Shown here: positions 1 through 8,384 of the stretch, piece after piece
Layout of the letters: each line of letters opens with the position of its first letter
Position numbering within the stretch: the stretch's first letter is position 1
DNA from: Microvirga pudoricolor
Lineage (GTDB): Bacteria; Pseudomonadota; Alphaproteobacteria; Rhizobiales; Beijerinckiaceae
NCBI RefSeq assembly: GCF_016892705.1
Contig: NZ_JAFEMB010000001.1
Location: 806,001-870,000, forward strand
Direction of reading: 5' to 3'
DNA length: 64,000 bases
Program-made: the position numbers and the translations under genes
Notes under the pieces: generated by a model
The model's input: the letters and a program-made list of their open reading frames with translations, nothing else
Database searches by the model: none
Told to the model about the DNA's origin: nothing

Positions 1-577
1 GATTGAGGATTGGGCTTCTAAGGCAAATTGGATCGGGCAGTATGATTTTATTGACGAGCAAACTTGGTTTGCTCCACCGCATTGGGGCCCTCAAGCTACT
101 TCCATCGCAGTAAGATCCCCAACGAAAGGTGCAGGGAAGAAGCAAGAAGATGACGCACACGCATGGTTCGGCTTTTGGGGTGGTGAGAATGATGATCTCT
201 CGGACGCGCTAACCGAGGATCATTGGTATCTCACCCGTCTATGTAATGTAGGTTCTGGGGAACTCGGTTTCCGCTGGCACATCACCGATGGTGAGTTTGG
301 GATTAGGGGAAAGAAAGCCAAATGGAAGTCTTTCATACGTGAGAGAGCAAGTGGCTTCACCGCGAAGGGCTTCAAGTTTGAGGCCGACGCAGGCTCGTTC
401 TTTCTTCCAGTTAGGATTGACCCGACACGACTTGCTCAGGCGTATGAGAGTGGCAGCGTCGAGGATGGACTAGATCCAGTAAGACAGGCACTTGTAAGGA
501 TCGCCGAGGTCATTCCCCAGTTTGATAGGTTGCACGCCGAAATTCGACAGGAGTTCCAAGGTCAAAGGCATCCATAA
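1..577 (+). CDS. 3' part of an unrecognised protein gene, cut by the left edge
   Basis: An open frame enters from the left edge (codons start at base 2) and ends with TAA at 575-577, giving the last 191 residues of a protein. I do not recognise the family. The visible part is rich in Trp and Phe near its start (for example HAWFGFWGG and HWYLTRL), then has a basic patch (RGKKAKWKSFIRER) and a charged, probably helical tail. Its codons look more AT-rich than those of the metabolic genes further right, which fits acquired DNA, as does the broken-gene neighbourhood. No function is proposed. The 157 bases after its stop hold nothing I can identify. Confidence 0.6.
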   Translation, partial: IEDWASKANWIGQYDFIDEQTWFAPPHWGPQATSIAVRSPTKGAGKKQEDDAHAWFGFWGGENDDLSDALTEDHWYLTRLCNVGSGELGFRWHITDGEFGIRGKKAKWKSFIRERASGFTAKGFKFEADAGSFFLPVRIDPTRLAQAYESGSVEDGLDPVRQALVRIAEVIPQFDRLHAEIRQEFQGQRHP

Positions 578-734
578 CTCCCAATTCTCCGGCCTGGAAC
601 GATCCTTGGGCCTAAATTGTTCACGGCTCCGACACTACAGCTAATCAGCTTCTTGTCAGCATCATGGGCCGAAAACATCGCCCAAGGCCAGCAGGCCTCC
701 CGTTGTTGTCTCATGATAGAACGGATCGAGTGCA

Positions 735-1482
735 TTATTCCGAAGCCCTCTGCGCCATATCTTCGATGGCCTCGGCGAAGGTCGCTGGAAAGTTGACCGG
801 ACGCCAGCGAGCGACCTCCTTAAGCCGGGGAATGCGCTTGATCGAGACGATAGCGCCTTCCGTCGCCGAGATTATCGCGCGACGGTCGCCGCCCCCGTCT
901 CGGAGCGCGGCGCGCCACCCCTCCGCCGTCTCGTGTAACGGACTCGCGGGATCGGCGTCGAAGCGCTGGACCCGCCCCCGGATCGTGTCGACGCTCCGTT
1001 TCAGGTCCGCGACCGTCGGACAGGAGACCCCAGAAGATCCGACAGGCCTCCGTCTCGTTGACCCGCTCTGCGTCCTGCAGCGCCCGGATCGCGCCGAAGA
1101 CGTAAGCCGTCGAAAGCTCCGTGTAGGCGTCCGTCGACGGGTTGCCCCGCGCCCGCCCCTTCGACGAGCCCCGCAGGAGCCGCCAAACGGGATGGTTCTT
1201 CCGCTCGATAATCGCGCTGATCAGCGACAGGGCCTCTACGATCCCGGCGTCCACGGACTGAACCTTCCCGTCTGTGCTGTCGGAAGCCAGGACGCGCCCG
1301 AGGCGGCAATGGATCGCTAGGAGCGCGGCGGCCATTCGGCGGGCCTCCGGGGAGGCGGTCTCGTCGTCTTCGTGGCCGTCGATGGCGCGATGGTAAAGCT
1401 CGCGGACCTCGCTGGCGAAGGCCGCGTCCGCCGCCGAGAAATCGTCGCGGGTCGGTCCGGCCTTGGGTATCGAAGCTGTCAT
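735..1482 (-). pseudogene. unknown island gene broken by a one-base frameshift
   Basis: The frame from ATG 1482 (AAAGG sits nine bases upstream; an ATG at 1500 in the same frame has no such site) reads as normal protein through EACRIFWG. It then turns into an Arg/Gly-rich nonsense tail ending near 820. In the frame one base further on, normal protein resumes (PTVADLKRSVDTIRGRVQRF, ending FAEAIEDMAQRAS) and stops at TAA 735-737. Removing one base from the four-C run at 1028-1031 (plus strand) would join them as FWVSCPTVADLKR, giving a protein of about 248 residues. I do not know the family. A sequencing error or a recent mutation both fit. Confidence 0.6.
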
Positions 1483-1636
1483 GGGATAACCTTTCGTCAT
1501 CGCCCGTTTGAATATCGCTTGATTTCCGAACTAAGCCTAACGATATTACACATCATAAGCTCCGGTTGGGGACTTTCTTAGTGACAAAAGCGCTCTCAAT
1601 TCCGAAGATTGAGAAACATAAAAGGCGCTCAAACCT

Positions 1637-1708
1637 ATGTCCCGTAAGCCTTTGATCCCCGCCGTGGCCTATCTCCGGACCTCTTCCGCCGCGAATGTCG
1701 GCGCGGAC
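1637..1708 (+). pseudogene. N-terminal remnant of a serine recombinase
   Basis: ATG 1637 starts 24 codons that read MSRKPLIPAVAYLRTSSAAN followed by VGAD. This matches the start of resolvase/invertase-type serine recombinases, where the catalytic Ser lies in the motif YLRTSS or YxRxS. After about base 1708 the similarity ends abruptly and the frame runs antisense to the neighbouring minus-strand gene. The remnant also supplies, antisense, the last 11 codons of that neighbour. The upstream 60 bases contain a short inverted repeat (CTCAAT at 1595, ATTGAG at about 1608) that could belong to the lost gene's promoter. The call rests on a short but distinctive motif. Confidence 0.5.
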
Positions 1709-2067
1709 AGGGCCGGATATTGCTCCAGATCCTTCGCCAGCGCGTCCCGCTCGGCCTTCACGGCGTTGTAGGTCGCCACGGCCTCGTCCGCCTTCTCGGC
1801 CTCGACGGCTTCCGCGTGAGCCGCGTTCAGCGCTTCGATACAGGCCTCCAGGCGCTTCACTTCCTCGCGGGCCTCGTCCCGATCCTTCCGGGCCTTCTCC
1901 ATCTCGCCGCGCGGGGTGCGGGGATTGAGAGCGGTCCCGTCGTTTCGTACCGCCGTCGTCTCCTGGCGGTCGCGCTCGCCCTTCGCGTCGTCGAGAAGGG
2001 AGCGGATCGCGGCGGAGCCCTGCGGCTTATCGAGCATTTTCGCGATGCGGTCGTAAAGGTTGCTCAT
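1669..2067 (-). CDS. unknown coiled-coil protein with a rearranged C-terminus
   Basis: 132 residues starting MSNLYDRIAKMLD. The middle (about residues 55-120) is strongly charged with heptad-like spacing (EKARKDRDEAREEVKRLEAC, then AEAVEAEKADEAVATYNAVK), indicating a long coiled coil. No enzyme motif is visible. The last 11 residues (APTFAAEEVRR) are encoded antisense to the serine-recombinase remnant, so the native C-terminus has probably been lost and replaced by read-through across a junction near 1709. The gene follows four bases after the stop of 2071-2592 on the same strand, so the two were probably cotranscribed. Function unknown. Confidence 0.5.
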   Translation of the reverse strand: MSNLYDRIAKMLDKPQGSAAIRSLLDDAKGERDRQETTAVRNDGTALNPRTPRGEMEKARKDRDEAREEVKRLEACIEALNAAHAEAVEAEKADEAVATYNAVKAERDALAKDLEQYPALSAPTFAAEEVRR

Positions 2068-2070
2068 CGG

Positions 2071-2592
2071 TCAGTGCCTCCAGGCGGTCGAGAGGTGATC
2101 GCGCATCGCGTCGTAAGCGGTGTCGGCGTCGGCGGCCTTGTGCCGCTCGTCTCCCGTATTCCAGGCGTTCGAGAGGCTATCCCGCATCTCGTTGTAGGCC
2201 GCGTCGGGAGCGGAGCCGCGTTTGATCCGGACGGCGTCCATCGTCCCTTCGAGGAAATCCGCCGCGCGGATGTTCTGCGGGTCGTTCGAGCCCTTAAGTC
2301 GCTCGACGAGCGCCGCGCCGTCCGTGAGAGCGGCCTCGACCTCGACGGCGGAGCCCCCGGCGAGATCGGCGACGATGCGCCCGTACCGCGCCGTATATTC
2401 GCGGGGAATGTTGTTGATCGCGTCTTGGGTCGTGAACGTCCCGCCGTCGCCGTCGAGCGCGGGCTTCGCGTCCAGAGCCAACATCGAGCGGCGAACGCCG
2501 TACCCGTCCTTACCCCTGGTCTTGCATCCCCCTCTTATCACCAGCCCAAGACCCAGGCTTCGCACTATCGCATGGCGGGCTGAAGTGGCCAA
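2071..2592 (-). CDS. unknown island protein, start uncertain
   Basis: The frame gives 173 residues, but the first 36 (to GYGVRRS) look less protein-like and lie antisense to the 5' part of the small plus-strand frame at 2585. An internal ATG at 2484 (MLALDAKPALDGDGG) is the better candidate start, although no ribosome site precedes it closely. Two related segments near the C-terminus, AYNEMRDSLSNAWN and AYDAMRDHLSTAWRH, form an internal imperfect repeat about 30 residues apart. No family is recognised. It lies immediately upstream of the coiled-coil gene. A 5' end altered by rearrangement is possible. Confidence 0.4.
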   Translation of the reverse strand: MATSARHAIVRSLGLGLVIRGGCKTRGKDGYGVRRSMLALDAKPALDGDGGTFTTQDAINNIPREYTARYGRIVADLAGGSAVEVEAALTDGAALVERLKGSNDPQNIRAADFLEGTMDAVRIKRGSAPDAAYNEMRDSLSNAWNTGDERHKAADADTAYDAMRDHLSTAWRH

Positions 2593-2815
2593 GCATCCGA
2601 AGACAACCCAACCATCGGCTGCGACGGCGTCCGACCCGGCTTCCTCCCTGGGACGGGAGGAGCGGCTGACGCTGAGCCTGCTCCAGGTCGCCGCCCAGCT
2701 TCATACTCTCAAGGGGCAGATCCAGGAAGCCGACCTGCGGAGGCTGCCTAGCCTCCAAACCTTCATCAGCGCAGGCGACAGCCTGATCGAGGAACTCGGC
2801 TACGGTGAGGATTGA
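2585..2815 (+). CDS. small unknown protein convergent with the XRE regulator
   Basis: The plus-strand frame is open from far upstream, but only the last 76 codons look like real protein (REERLTLSLLQVAAQLHTLK, then SLQTFISAGDSLIEELGYGE). GTG 2585 is the only reasonable start near the change in composition. The 3' end overlaps the last 16 bases of the convergent XRE gene. The product would be a small acidic, largely helical protein of unknown function. It could be a 3' fragment of a larger gene. Confidence 0.35.
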   Translation: MAKHPKTTQPSAATASDPASSLGREERLTLSLLQVAAQLHTLKGQIQEADLRRLPSLQTFISAGDSLIEELGYGED

Positions 2816-3180
2816 TCGATCTCCTCACAGGCGGCGCGCGCCATGGCCAGGATGGCCTTGCGCATTGTCCTGTTCGGGATCCGGTTGAACAGCGCCACTA
2901 GCTCAACGCTGTCCCGGTCGGTCGGATAGGCGGGCCCTGTCCCGACCGGATGCTGTGCGCTCTCGAAGAAGAAGGCGAGATCGACACCAAGGGCCTTGGC
3001 GATACTGTCGAGACGGCTGACGCTGATGCGGTTGGTGCCTTTCTCGTACTTCTGCACCTGCTGGAAGGTAAGCCCGAGTGCATCGGCCAGTTTCTCCTGG
3101 CTCATGCTCACCTGAAGGCGACGGATGCGCACCTGGGCCCCAATGGCTTGATCAAGGGCGTTTGGGGCTTTCTTGGACAT
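2800..3180 (-). CDS. XRE-family helix-turn-helix regulator
   Basis: 126 residues. Positions about 10-70 form a classic XRE/Cro-C1 DNA-binding domain: IGAQVRIRRLQVSMSQEKLA, then LGLTFQQVQKYEKGTNRISV and LDSIAKALGV. A short C-terminal region (LVALFNRIPNRTMRKAILAM) follows, as in the many small XRE regulators of rhizobia and methylobacteria. It probably acts as a cytoplasmic repressor. The target is not evident: the genes around it are fragments of a mobile region, so it may be a leftover regulator of that element. The call as a DNA-binding regulator is firm, the role is open. Confidence 0.85.
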   Translation of the reverse strand: MSKKAPNALDQAIGAQVRIRRLQVSMSQEKLADALGLTFQQVQKYEKGTNRISVSRLDSIAKALGVDLAFFFESAQHPVGTGPAYPTDRDSVELVALFNRIPNRTMRKAILAMARAACEEIDQSSP

Positions 3181-3281
3181 CTAGGAGGATCCGGTGCAGT
3201 CAAGGTGGCAAGGCATCGTGGCATAGCTTACCTGAGATTGAAACAAAATACCATTATGAGGCCCATCCAGCCTTATGCGTC

Positions 3282-3623
3282 TCAATATTCCTCGGCGAGC
3301 ATGAGGGTCAGGACCCGGCAGATGACGTCAGGGTCTCTTGGATCGGGGGAGGCATATTGCAGGTCGAGGTCGTAGGCGTCGATCTTGAACATCACCACAT
3401 AGCCCTCGACGGTGAGTGAGCCGAAGTCGTGCTCATTATAGGGATCGTTATCGGGCGTGGGGGCATCGAAGGCTCGCACCGCTCGGTCGATCTTCGCGAT
3501 GAGGGCGGGATTGAGGGCGGCAAGGCCGCGTGTCAGGACAACCCGTCCACCGATGCGATGTTGGCGAACTTTATCGTTGAGGTCGCGAACGTGGGTGTCC
3601 GTTGGGCTGGTGGTCTGAGCCAT
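3282..3623 (-). CDS. DUF3768 family protein
   Basis: 113 residues from ATG 3623, preceded by GGAAA; an earlier in-frame ATG at 3674 would add 17 atypical residues. The sequence carries the pattern of DUF3768: RDLNDKVRQ, GGRVVLTRGLAALNP, VRAFDAPTPDNDPYNEHDFG, then KIDAYDLDLQYASPDPRDP and LTLMLAEEY at the end. The family is small, widespread in alphaproteobacterial plasmids and islands, and has no known function. It is the most intact gene of this worn region. Confidence 0.85.
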   Translation of the reverse strand: MAQTTSPTDTHVRDLNDKVRQHRIGGRVVLTRGLAALNPALIAKIDRAVRAFDAPTPDNDPYNEHDFGSLTVEGYVVMFKIDAYDLDLQYASPDPRDPDVICRVLTLMLAEEY

Positions 3624-3779
3624 GGTGTGTTTTCCGATGTCGGTTTGAGGGTGTAGGGCCCGCCCGATGCGCAAAGCATGGAATTGAGGCCGTTGGCAGG
3701 GCCGCAGGGCGACATTCGAGGGCTGACGGCAGGCAACCCTCAGGGCGCGGCTGTTCTGCCCTGAGGGCTCGTTTTCGGG

Positions 3780-4166
3780 TTACTTGCTGCTGGCCGGATG
3801 CGGCAAGGCAATATGCGGGGCCTTGCGCACGAACGCAGCTTCATGGGGCCAGTCGCGCCATGCGAGCAGATCCAGTCCTTCGGCTTTCACCTCCTTGACG
3901 ATGGCTTCGTACCAGCCTTCCCTCGGCGTCTCGTTGGCAAGCACGATGCTGCCGACCGCGAGATAGTCCCATGCCTCAGCATTCGCCTTCAGCCCCTCGG
4001 GCATCGCCGCCTTGCCCGCACCTTTGCTCTTCTTGGCCGCATCGGCATTGAGCGCGGCTTCGATTTCGGCCGGATCGATCTCGGGCACTTCCCCGCCCAT
4101 CGCCGCCAGCTGTGCATAGAGCGTCCGGTTGACGAAGGGCACGAACGCCTTTCCGCTCTCGAACAA
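3780..4166 (-). CDS. unknown protein missing its N-terminus
   Basis: 128 residues if a TTG at 4166 is used. The frame reads protein-like from further upstream (LAVHLFESGKAFVPFVNRTL), where the DNA is shared with the 3' end of the integrase frame. The natural 5' end therefore appears to have been replaced by the integrase fragment at about 4170-4185. Visible parts are an Ala/Lys-rich linker (AALNADAAKKSKGAGKA, residues 38-54) and a C-terminal segment with Trp (GWYEAIVKEVKAEGLDLLAW). No function is recognised. It may be a non-functional fragment. Confidence 0.45.
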   Translation of the reverse strand: MFESGKAFVPFVNRTLYAQLAAMGGEVPEIDPAEIEAALNADAAKKSKGAGKAAMPEGLKANAEAWDYLAVGSIVLANETPREGWYEAIVKEVKAEGLDLLAWRDWPHEAAFVRKAPHIALPHPASSK

Positions 4167-5088
4167 GTGAACGGCCAGGAAGGACGTACTCGCTCTCCGA
4201 TCCCAAGACCTTTGCTTGCTCTAGGATCTCAACACAGCGGTCGCTGAGCGGGACGCGGTGAATCCGCCCCGCCTTCATCCGTTCGGCTGGGACCGTCCAA
4301 AGGGACTGATCAGAGTCGAATTCACTCCAACGTGCCTATAGCACCTCGCTCGTGCGCATGGCAGTCAGGATCAGAAACTCGAAAGCCAGCTTTGTAATCT
4401 CGCTGGAATCTGACTTTCGGAGGGCTTTGATGAAGGCTGGGACCTTGTCATAGGGCATCGCATCGTGGTGGCTGTCCCGGCCATTCTGCTTCGGAAGCCC
4501 TCGCTCGACGCCCTCGACCGGATTGTCGCCCGTCCGATATCCTGATGCTTTTGCCCAGTCCAGCATAGTCTTGATTCTTTGGCGTATTCGGCGCGCTGTT
4601 TCCGGCTTGGTCAGCCAGATCGGAGCTAAGGCTTTCAGGACATCTGGCGTCTGAACCTGATCGATCCTCGTGTTCCCAAAGTGAGGGATGACATAGTCGT
4701 TGAGGGTATTGATCCACTGATCGCCATGCTTCTTGTTCTTCCAGCTGGCCTTGTGCTCGGCGTGGACCTGCTCGGCAGCCTTGGCAAAGGTCGGAATCTC
4801 GCGCCTCTGCTTCTTTCTCTCAGCGAGTGGATCACCACCCTCTCGTGCAAGCTTCCGGTACGATAGGGCTTTCTCGCGAGCTTCCGCCAAGGACACAAGG
4901 GCCAACCCACCTAACCCAATGTCCCGCCACTTTCCGTGGACGACGGTTCGCAAGAGCCATCGCTTAGCGCCTGAGGGATCGACAACGAGATAGAGTCCGT
5001 TACCATCCGTATAGCGCCCGGGCTTGTTGAGGTTGCGAACTCACATGGCGCTGAGCGCCTTTTCCGGGTGCCTGCCTCTACCTTTCAT
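4167..5088 (-). pseudogene. tyrosine integrase, broken by two stops and truncated
   Basis: One continuous frame from ATG 5088 encodes a prophage/island integrase of the kind with an N-terminal DUF4102-like arm domain. It begins MKGRGRHPEKALSAM, is cut by TGA at 5041-5043, and resumes VRNLNKPGRYTDGNGLYLVV. A core-binding domain follows (SWKNKKHGDQWINTLNDYV), then the start of the catalytic domain (FLILTAMRTSEVL). A TAG at 4336-4338 replaces the residue after EVL, and the frame resumes ARWSEFDSDQSLW through HRVPLSDRCVEILEQAK to YVLPGRS. Similarity ends there, so the catalytic His and Tyr region is missing. It cannot make an active recombinase. Confidence 0.85.
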
Positions 5089-5607
5089 CGTAGTGTCCGC
5101 CTAACTCAAACACCCCACATTCGTACCCACATCATATGTGAGATGTAGTAGCATTGCAATGACTCGTGCTGGACAACTTACAAACCAGGCTTCCTTGCTG
5201 CGCCTAGCTTTTTGGACACTAGCGGACCTATTAGGATTTTAACGAAACGGCCCCCCTCTCCGCCACTCAATCACAGTAAATTACTGTTTGCTCATTTTGG
5301 CGGAACCTCTGAGCCTTTGCCCTGCCATGGCTTCGCGATTCGTCCAAGCAGGGGCATGACGGATTCGGATTCATTCCGACGCAATCGCTTCGACCGGCCA
5401 AGCTGGCACTCTCAGTCCGCCATCACCGTTTCGTAACGGCCGGGTGTGGCGTGCAGCCATAAGGCGCAGCGGTTCCCGCCGGGAGGCGAGCGTGGCTGTA
5501 CGGTCAGCACAGCCGTGGCGGCCGGCACTTGGGCCGTTGTAGCGATGAGGTACGGCGCATGGAGGCGGATCGCAACGGCCAGTACGTAGGAGCCGGTAAC
5601 GAGACCG
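5089..5607. other. gene-free stretch at the island border
   Basis: No convincing gene lies between the integrase start and the first ABC permease. The left part is AT-rich, the right part (from about 5430) GC-rich with only short, unlikely frames. The one notable element is a 12-base piece identical to the usual 3' end of tRNA-Ser genes (separate entry). No Rho-independent terminator with a T-run is visible for the long operon that ends at 5608. Confidence 0.5.
5254..5265 (+). other. possible attachment-site remnant (tRNA-Ser 3' end)
   Basis: CCCTCTCCGCCA matches the acceptor-stem 3' half plus CCA that is common in bacterial tRNA-Ser genes. The preceding bases do not fold into a tRNA. Integrases of this type usually recombine at tRNA 3' ends and leave such a copy next to their own gene; here it lies 166 bases upstream of the integrase start codon. 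The match is short, so chance is possible. Confidence 0.3.
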
Positions 5608-6414
5608 TCAGACCCTGTTCCGAATGCTTGCTCTCTGCCGGTACAATTCTATCGGGATGACCAGTACCGCGACGAGGACCGTGAGCAATGTCGCGGCCGC
5701 CGGTACCACTGGAGTGAGTTCCTGCTTTACATCCGCCCATATCCGTACGGGCATCGTCACATGGCTTCCGCTGATGAACAACGTTACGATCAGCTCGTCG
5801 AACGAGATGAAAAACGCGAAGATGGCGCTGATCGCCAGCGAAGGCGCCACCGCCGGAAAGGTTACATACCAAAAGGCCTTCAGAGGCGTCGCGCCGAGTA
5901 CCCGAGCAGCGAGGTTCAAACTCTCCCCGAGCTGCCGCAGAGCAGCCGTCATCGTCACGACGACGAGCGGGAGGGCCATCATGACATGCATGATGACGAG
6001 GCCTGTGAAGGTCCCCAAGAGACCAAGCGCATGGAGCAGCAGAAAGGCTCCCAGAGCGGTGATCACCGCGGGCACGATCTGAGGCACGAGAAACGCTCCG
6101 CCGATCGTGAAGCTTGTCTTGCGAGAGAAGCGGACGATCGCCATCGCCGCCAAGGTTCCGAGTCCCGTCGCTCCCACGGCCGTGATGACGCCCAGCAGCA
6201 GGCTCGTCTGAAAGGCCTTCAACCAAGCGGGGTTCAGGAAGATCTCAGCATACCAGCGCCAGGAGAACCCCCTGGGAGGGAACACGAGATATGTCGTGTC
6301 GCTGAATGACAGCGGAACGACGATCAACAGGGGAACGACGAGATAAGCCAAGACGAGCAAGAAATAAAACGGCAGGAGCGAGCGGCCCAGCGTATCCCAC
6401 AATGTACCTTTCAT
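5608..6414 (-). CDS. ABC transporter permease, PotC type
   Basis: 268 residues, about six membrane helices (first: LLPFYFLLVLAYLVVPLLIV). It has the binding-protein-dependent permease loop typical of the spermidine/putrescine family (RVLGATPLKAFWYVTFPAVA, near residue 170-190, the EAA-like motif that docks to the ATPase). It is the last gene of a long minus-strand run, and its ATG overlaps the TGA of the PotB-type permease, so the pair is translationally coupled. With 6411, 7292 and 8385 it forms a complete importer. The family carries polyamines, but many members in soil bacteria import other cations or carboxylates, so the substrate is not known. Confidence 0.9.
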   Translation of the reverse strand: MKGTLWDTLGRSLLPFYFLLVLAYLVVPLLIVVPLSFSDTTYLVFPPRGFSWRWYAEIFLNPAWLKAFQTSLLLGVITAVGATGLGTLAAMAIVRFSRKTSFTIGGAFLVPQIVPAVITALGAFLLLHALGLLGTFTGLVIMHVMMALPLVVVTMTAALRQLGESLNLAARVLGATPLKAFWYVTFPAVAPSLAISAIFAFFISFDELIVTLFISGSHVTMPVRIWADVKQELTPVVPAAATLLTVLVAVLVIPIELYRQRASIRNRV

Positions 6415-7262
6415 GAGCGGATACCCCCGTCATTGGCCGTAGCGGCGAACCTGCCAAGGACCAGATAGGTCAGCCCCGCCACCAGCAGTCCGGCAGCGAG
6501 GAGCACGATGCCCAATGCTGCGCCCAAGCCCCAATCCAGGGTCTGGTTGATCTGCTGGGCGATGACGTTCGAGATCATGATGTCCCTCGGACCGCCCACA
6601 AGAGCCGGCGTTACATAGAATCCGAGAGACAGAATGAAGATCAGGACTGACGAGGAGATGACGCCGTTCATGCTGAGAGGGAGAAAAATCATCCGAAACG
6701 CAGCAGACGGCGGTGCGCCGAGAACACGTGCCGCCCGGATGAGGTTGCGATTGATTTGGCTCATGGCCCCATACATGATGAGAACGGCAAGCGGAAGCAG
6801 GACTTGGATCGAAGCCACCAGCACGGCGCCTCGCGTGAAGATGAGCTTCAAGGGCTCGCCAACGACGCCCAATTCGACAAGCATAAGGTTCAGCAGGCCC
6901 TCGCGGCCGAGTACGACGATCCAGGCGTAAGTTCGGACAAGGACGCTGACCCACAGGGGGAACGTGATGAGGAGGACGCACAATCGCTGGAGAGGGCCGC
7001 TCATCATGGAGAGATAGTAGGCGACCGGGTACCCGATGATGACACAGAGCGCGGCAACCTGCGCGGATAGAACGATCGTCTGCCAGAGCACCTGGACGAA
7101 AAGCTCGTCGGTCACCGCAGTCGTGATGTGCTCGCTCGTAAAACCCTGGCCGTCAAAGAGACTCCAGCGGATCACCTCGACCATCGGTAGAATGAAAGCG
7201 AAGGTCGTGAGCGCCACGGGCGCCGCCAGAAGCAATGCGGTTGTTCGTGCTCGATTTGTCAT
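6411..7262 (-). CDS. ABC transporter permease, PotB type
   Basis: 283 residues from ATG 7262 (MTNRARTTALLLAAPVALT); AGAGG lies about 11 bases upstream, and an earlier in-frame ATG at 7316 would lie inside the preceding gene. About six membrane helices. The cytoplasmic EAA-like loop RAARVLGAPPSAAFRMIFLP is visible near residue 180. Overlaps the PotC-type permease by four bases and follows the binding-protein gene on the same strand. It is the second membrane subunit of the importer; the substrate is unknown. Confidence 0.88.
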   Translation of the reverse strand: MTNRARTTALLLAAPVALTTFAFILPMVEVIRWSLFDGQGFTSEHITTAVTDELFVQVLWQTIVLSAQVAALCVIIGYPVAYYLSMMSGPLQRLCVLLITFPLWVSVLVRTYAWIVVLGREGLLNLMLVELGVVGEPLKLIFTRGAVLVASIQVLLPLAVLIMYGAMSQINRNLIRAARVLGAPPSAAFRMIFLPLSMNGVISSSVLIFILSLGFYVTPALVGGPRDIMISNVIAQQINQTLDWGLGAALGIVLLAAGLLVAGLTYLVLGRFAATANDGGIRS

Positions 7263-7291
7263 GGATGCATTGCCTCTGGCTTCACCAAACT

Positions 7292-8350
7292 TTACTTCAG
7301 GCGCCAAGCATCCCAACGCCGCTGGAGCGCCGGTCTGTTCTTCGCCCAGAACTCGAGGTCGAACGCGAATTGCTGCTTCATGTTCTTCTCGGAAGTCGGC
7401 AGATCCTCACGGATCTTCTCGCTCAGGAGGGCCGGCAGTTTCGGTGACAATGAGGGATACCCGGTCACTTCTGCACCGATCTTCTGGATCCCGAGATCCA
7501 TGAAACAGACGTTGAAAAACTTCATGACGCCACTAGGATTCTTCGCGCCCTTCGGGATGGAGTAGAAGGGAATATTCAGGGAGCCGCCGCTCCATGAGAT
7601 ATCGACCGGCACCTTCTCGCTTTTCATCTGGACGACCCGGCCGTTCCAGGTATTCGTGTAATAAACCTCTCCGCTCGCGAGCAGTTGCGCGGGCTGCTGA
7701 CCGCTCGTCCAAAACACGGCGATGTCGGGTTTGATCTCGCTCAACTTTGCGAACGCTCGATCGACGCCCTCCGGAGTCTTGAGGACATTGTAGATCTGAT
7801 CGAGTGGCACACCATCGGCGATGAGCGCGAATTCGAGGTTTTCCAAGGGGGTGTCACGCATGGCCCGGGGTCCGGGGAAGTTCTTGACGTCCCAGAACGT
7901 CTTCCAGCCATCGACAACTTTGCCGGCCGGAACCTTATCCGTACGATAGGCGAGGATCATCGAATACACGCGGCCGGCGACACCGTATTTGTGTCGCCCG
8001 ACAGCCGGCATTTCATTGTCCGGATCGACGACAGACCAGTCGATCGGTTCGAGCCATCCGTTGTTGGTCGCCGTGATGAGAATCTCGCCCTCCGCCGGGA
8101 ACATGTCCCAGAGGTTGCTGCCTGTGGCTTGCTGGACTTTCAACTGTCCCAGTGGATCGCTGATGGCAACCTGCTCCAAGACGATGCCATGGCGCTCCTT
8201 GAGTGGCGCCGCGCAGTACTTGTTGTAAAAGTCGGCGACCATGCCGCCGTAATTGGCGATGACCACCTTTTCCTGAGCGATCGCCGAAGATGCCAGGAGA
8301 CTTGCAAAGAACGCACTCGCAAACCGCAGATACTGAGCCGATTGACGCAT
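7292..8350 (-). CDS. ABC transporter periplasmic binding protein, PotD type
   Basis: 352 residues with a Sec signal peptide (MRQSAQYLRFASAFFASLLA, cleavage after SSAIA). The mature part begins with the PotD-like strand EKVVIANYGGMVADFYNKY and contains the hinge regions expected of cluster D binding proteins (NNGWLEPIDWSVV, LAYRTDKV, GVDRAFAKLSEIKPDIAVFW). AGAGGAG stands about ten bases before ATG 8350. It lies between its ATPase and permeases. The ligand is not predictable by eye: the polyamine-binding acidic residues cannot be assigned without alignment. It resembles the second binding protein at 15637 in layout. Confidence 0.88.
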   Translation of the reverse strand: MRQSAQYLRFASAFFASLLASSAIAQEKVVIANYGGMVADFYNKYCAAPLKERHGIVLEQVAISDPLGQLKVQQATGSNLWDMFPAEGEILITATNNGWLEPIDWSVVDPDNEMPAVGRHKYGVAGRVYSMILAYRTDKVPAGKVVDGWKTFWDVKNFPGPRAMRDTPLENLEFALIADGVPLDQIYNVLKTPEGVDRAFAKLSEIKPDIAVFWTSGQQPAQLLASGEVYYTNTWNGRVVQMKSEKVPVDISWSGGSLNIPFYSIPKGAKNPSGVMKFFNVCFMDLGIQKIGAEVTGYPSLSPKLPALLSEKIREDLPTSEKNMKQQFAFDLEFWAKNRPALQRRWDAWRLK

Positions 8351-8384
8351 GGTGGTTTTCTCCTCTGGTTATTGTGTCCAATTC

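Noticed and set aside
664..1320. Plus-strand open frame opposite the frameshifted gene
   Set aside because: Composition is shadow-like (Arg/Pro-rich), while the minus strand reads convincingly in two adjacent frames.
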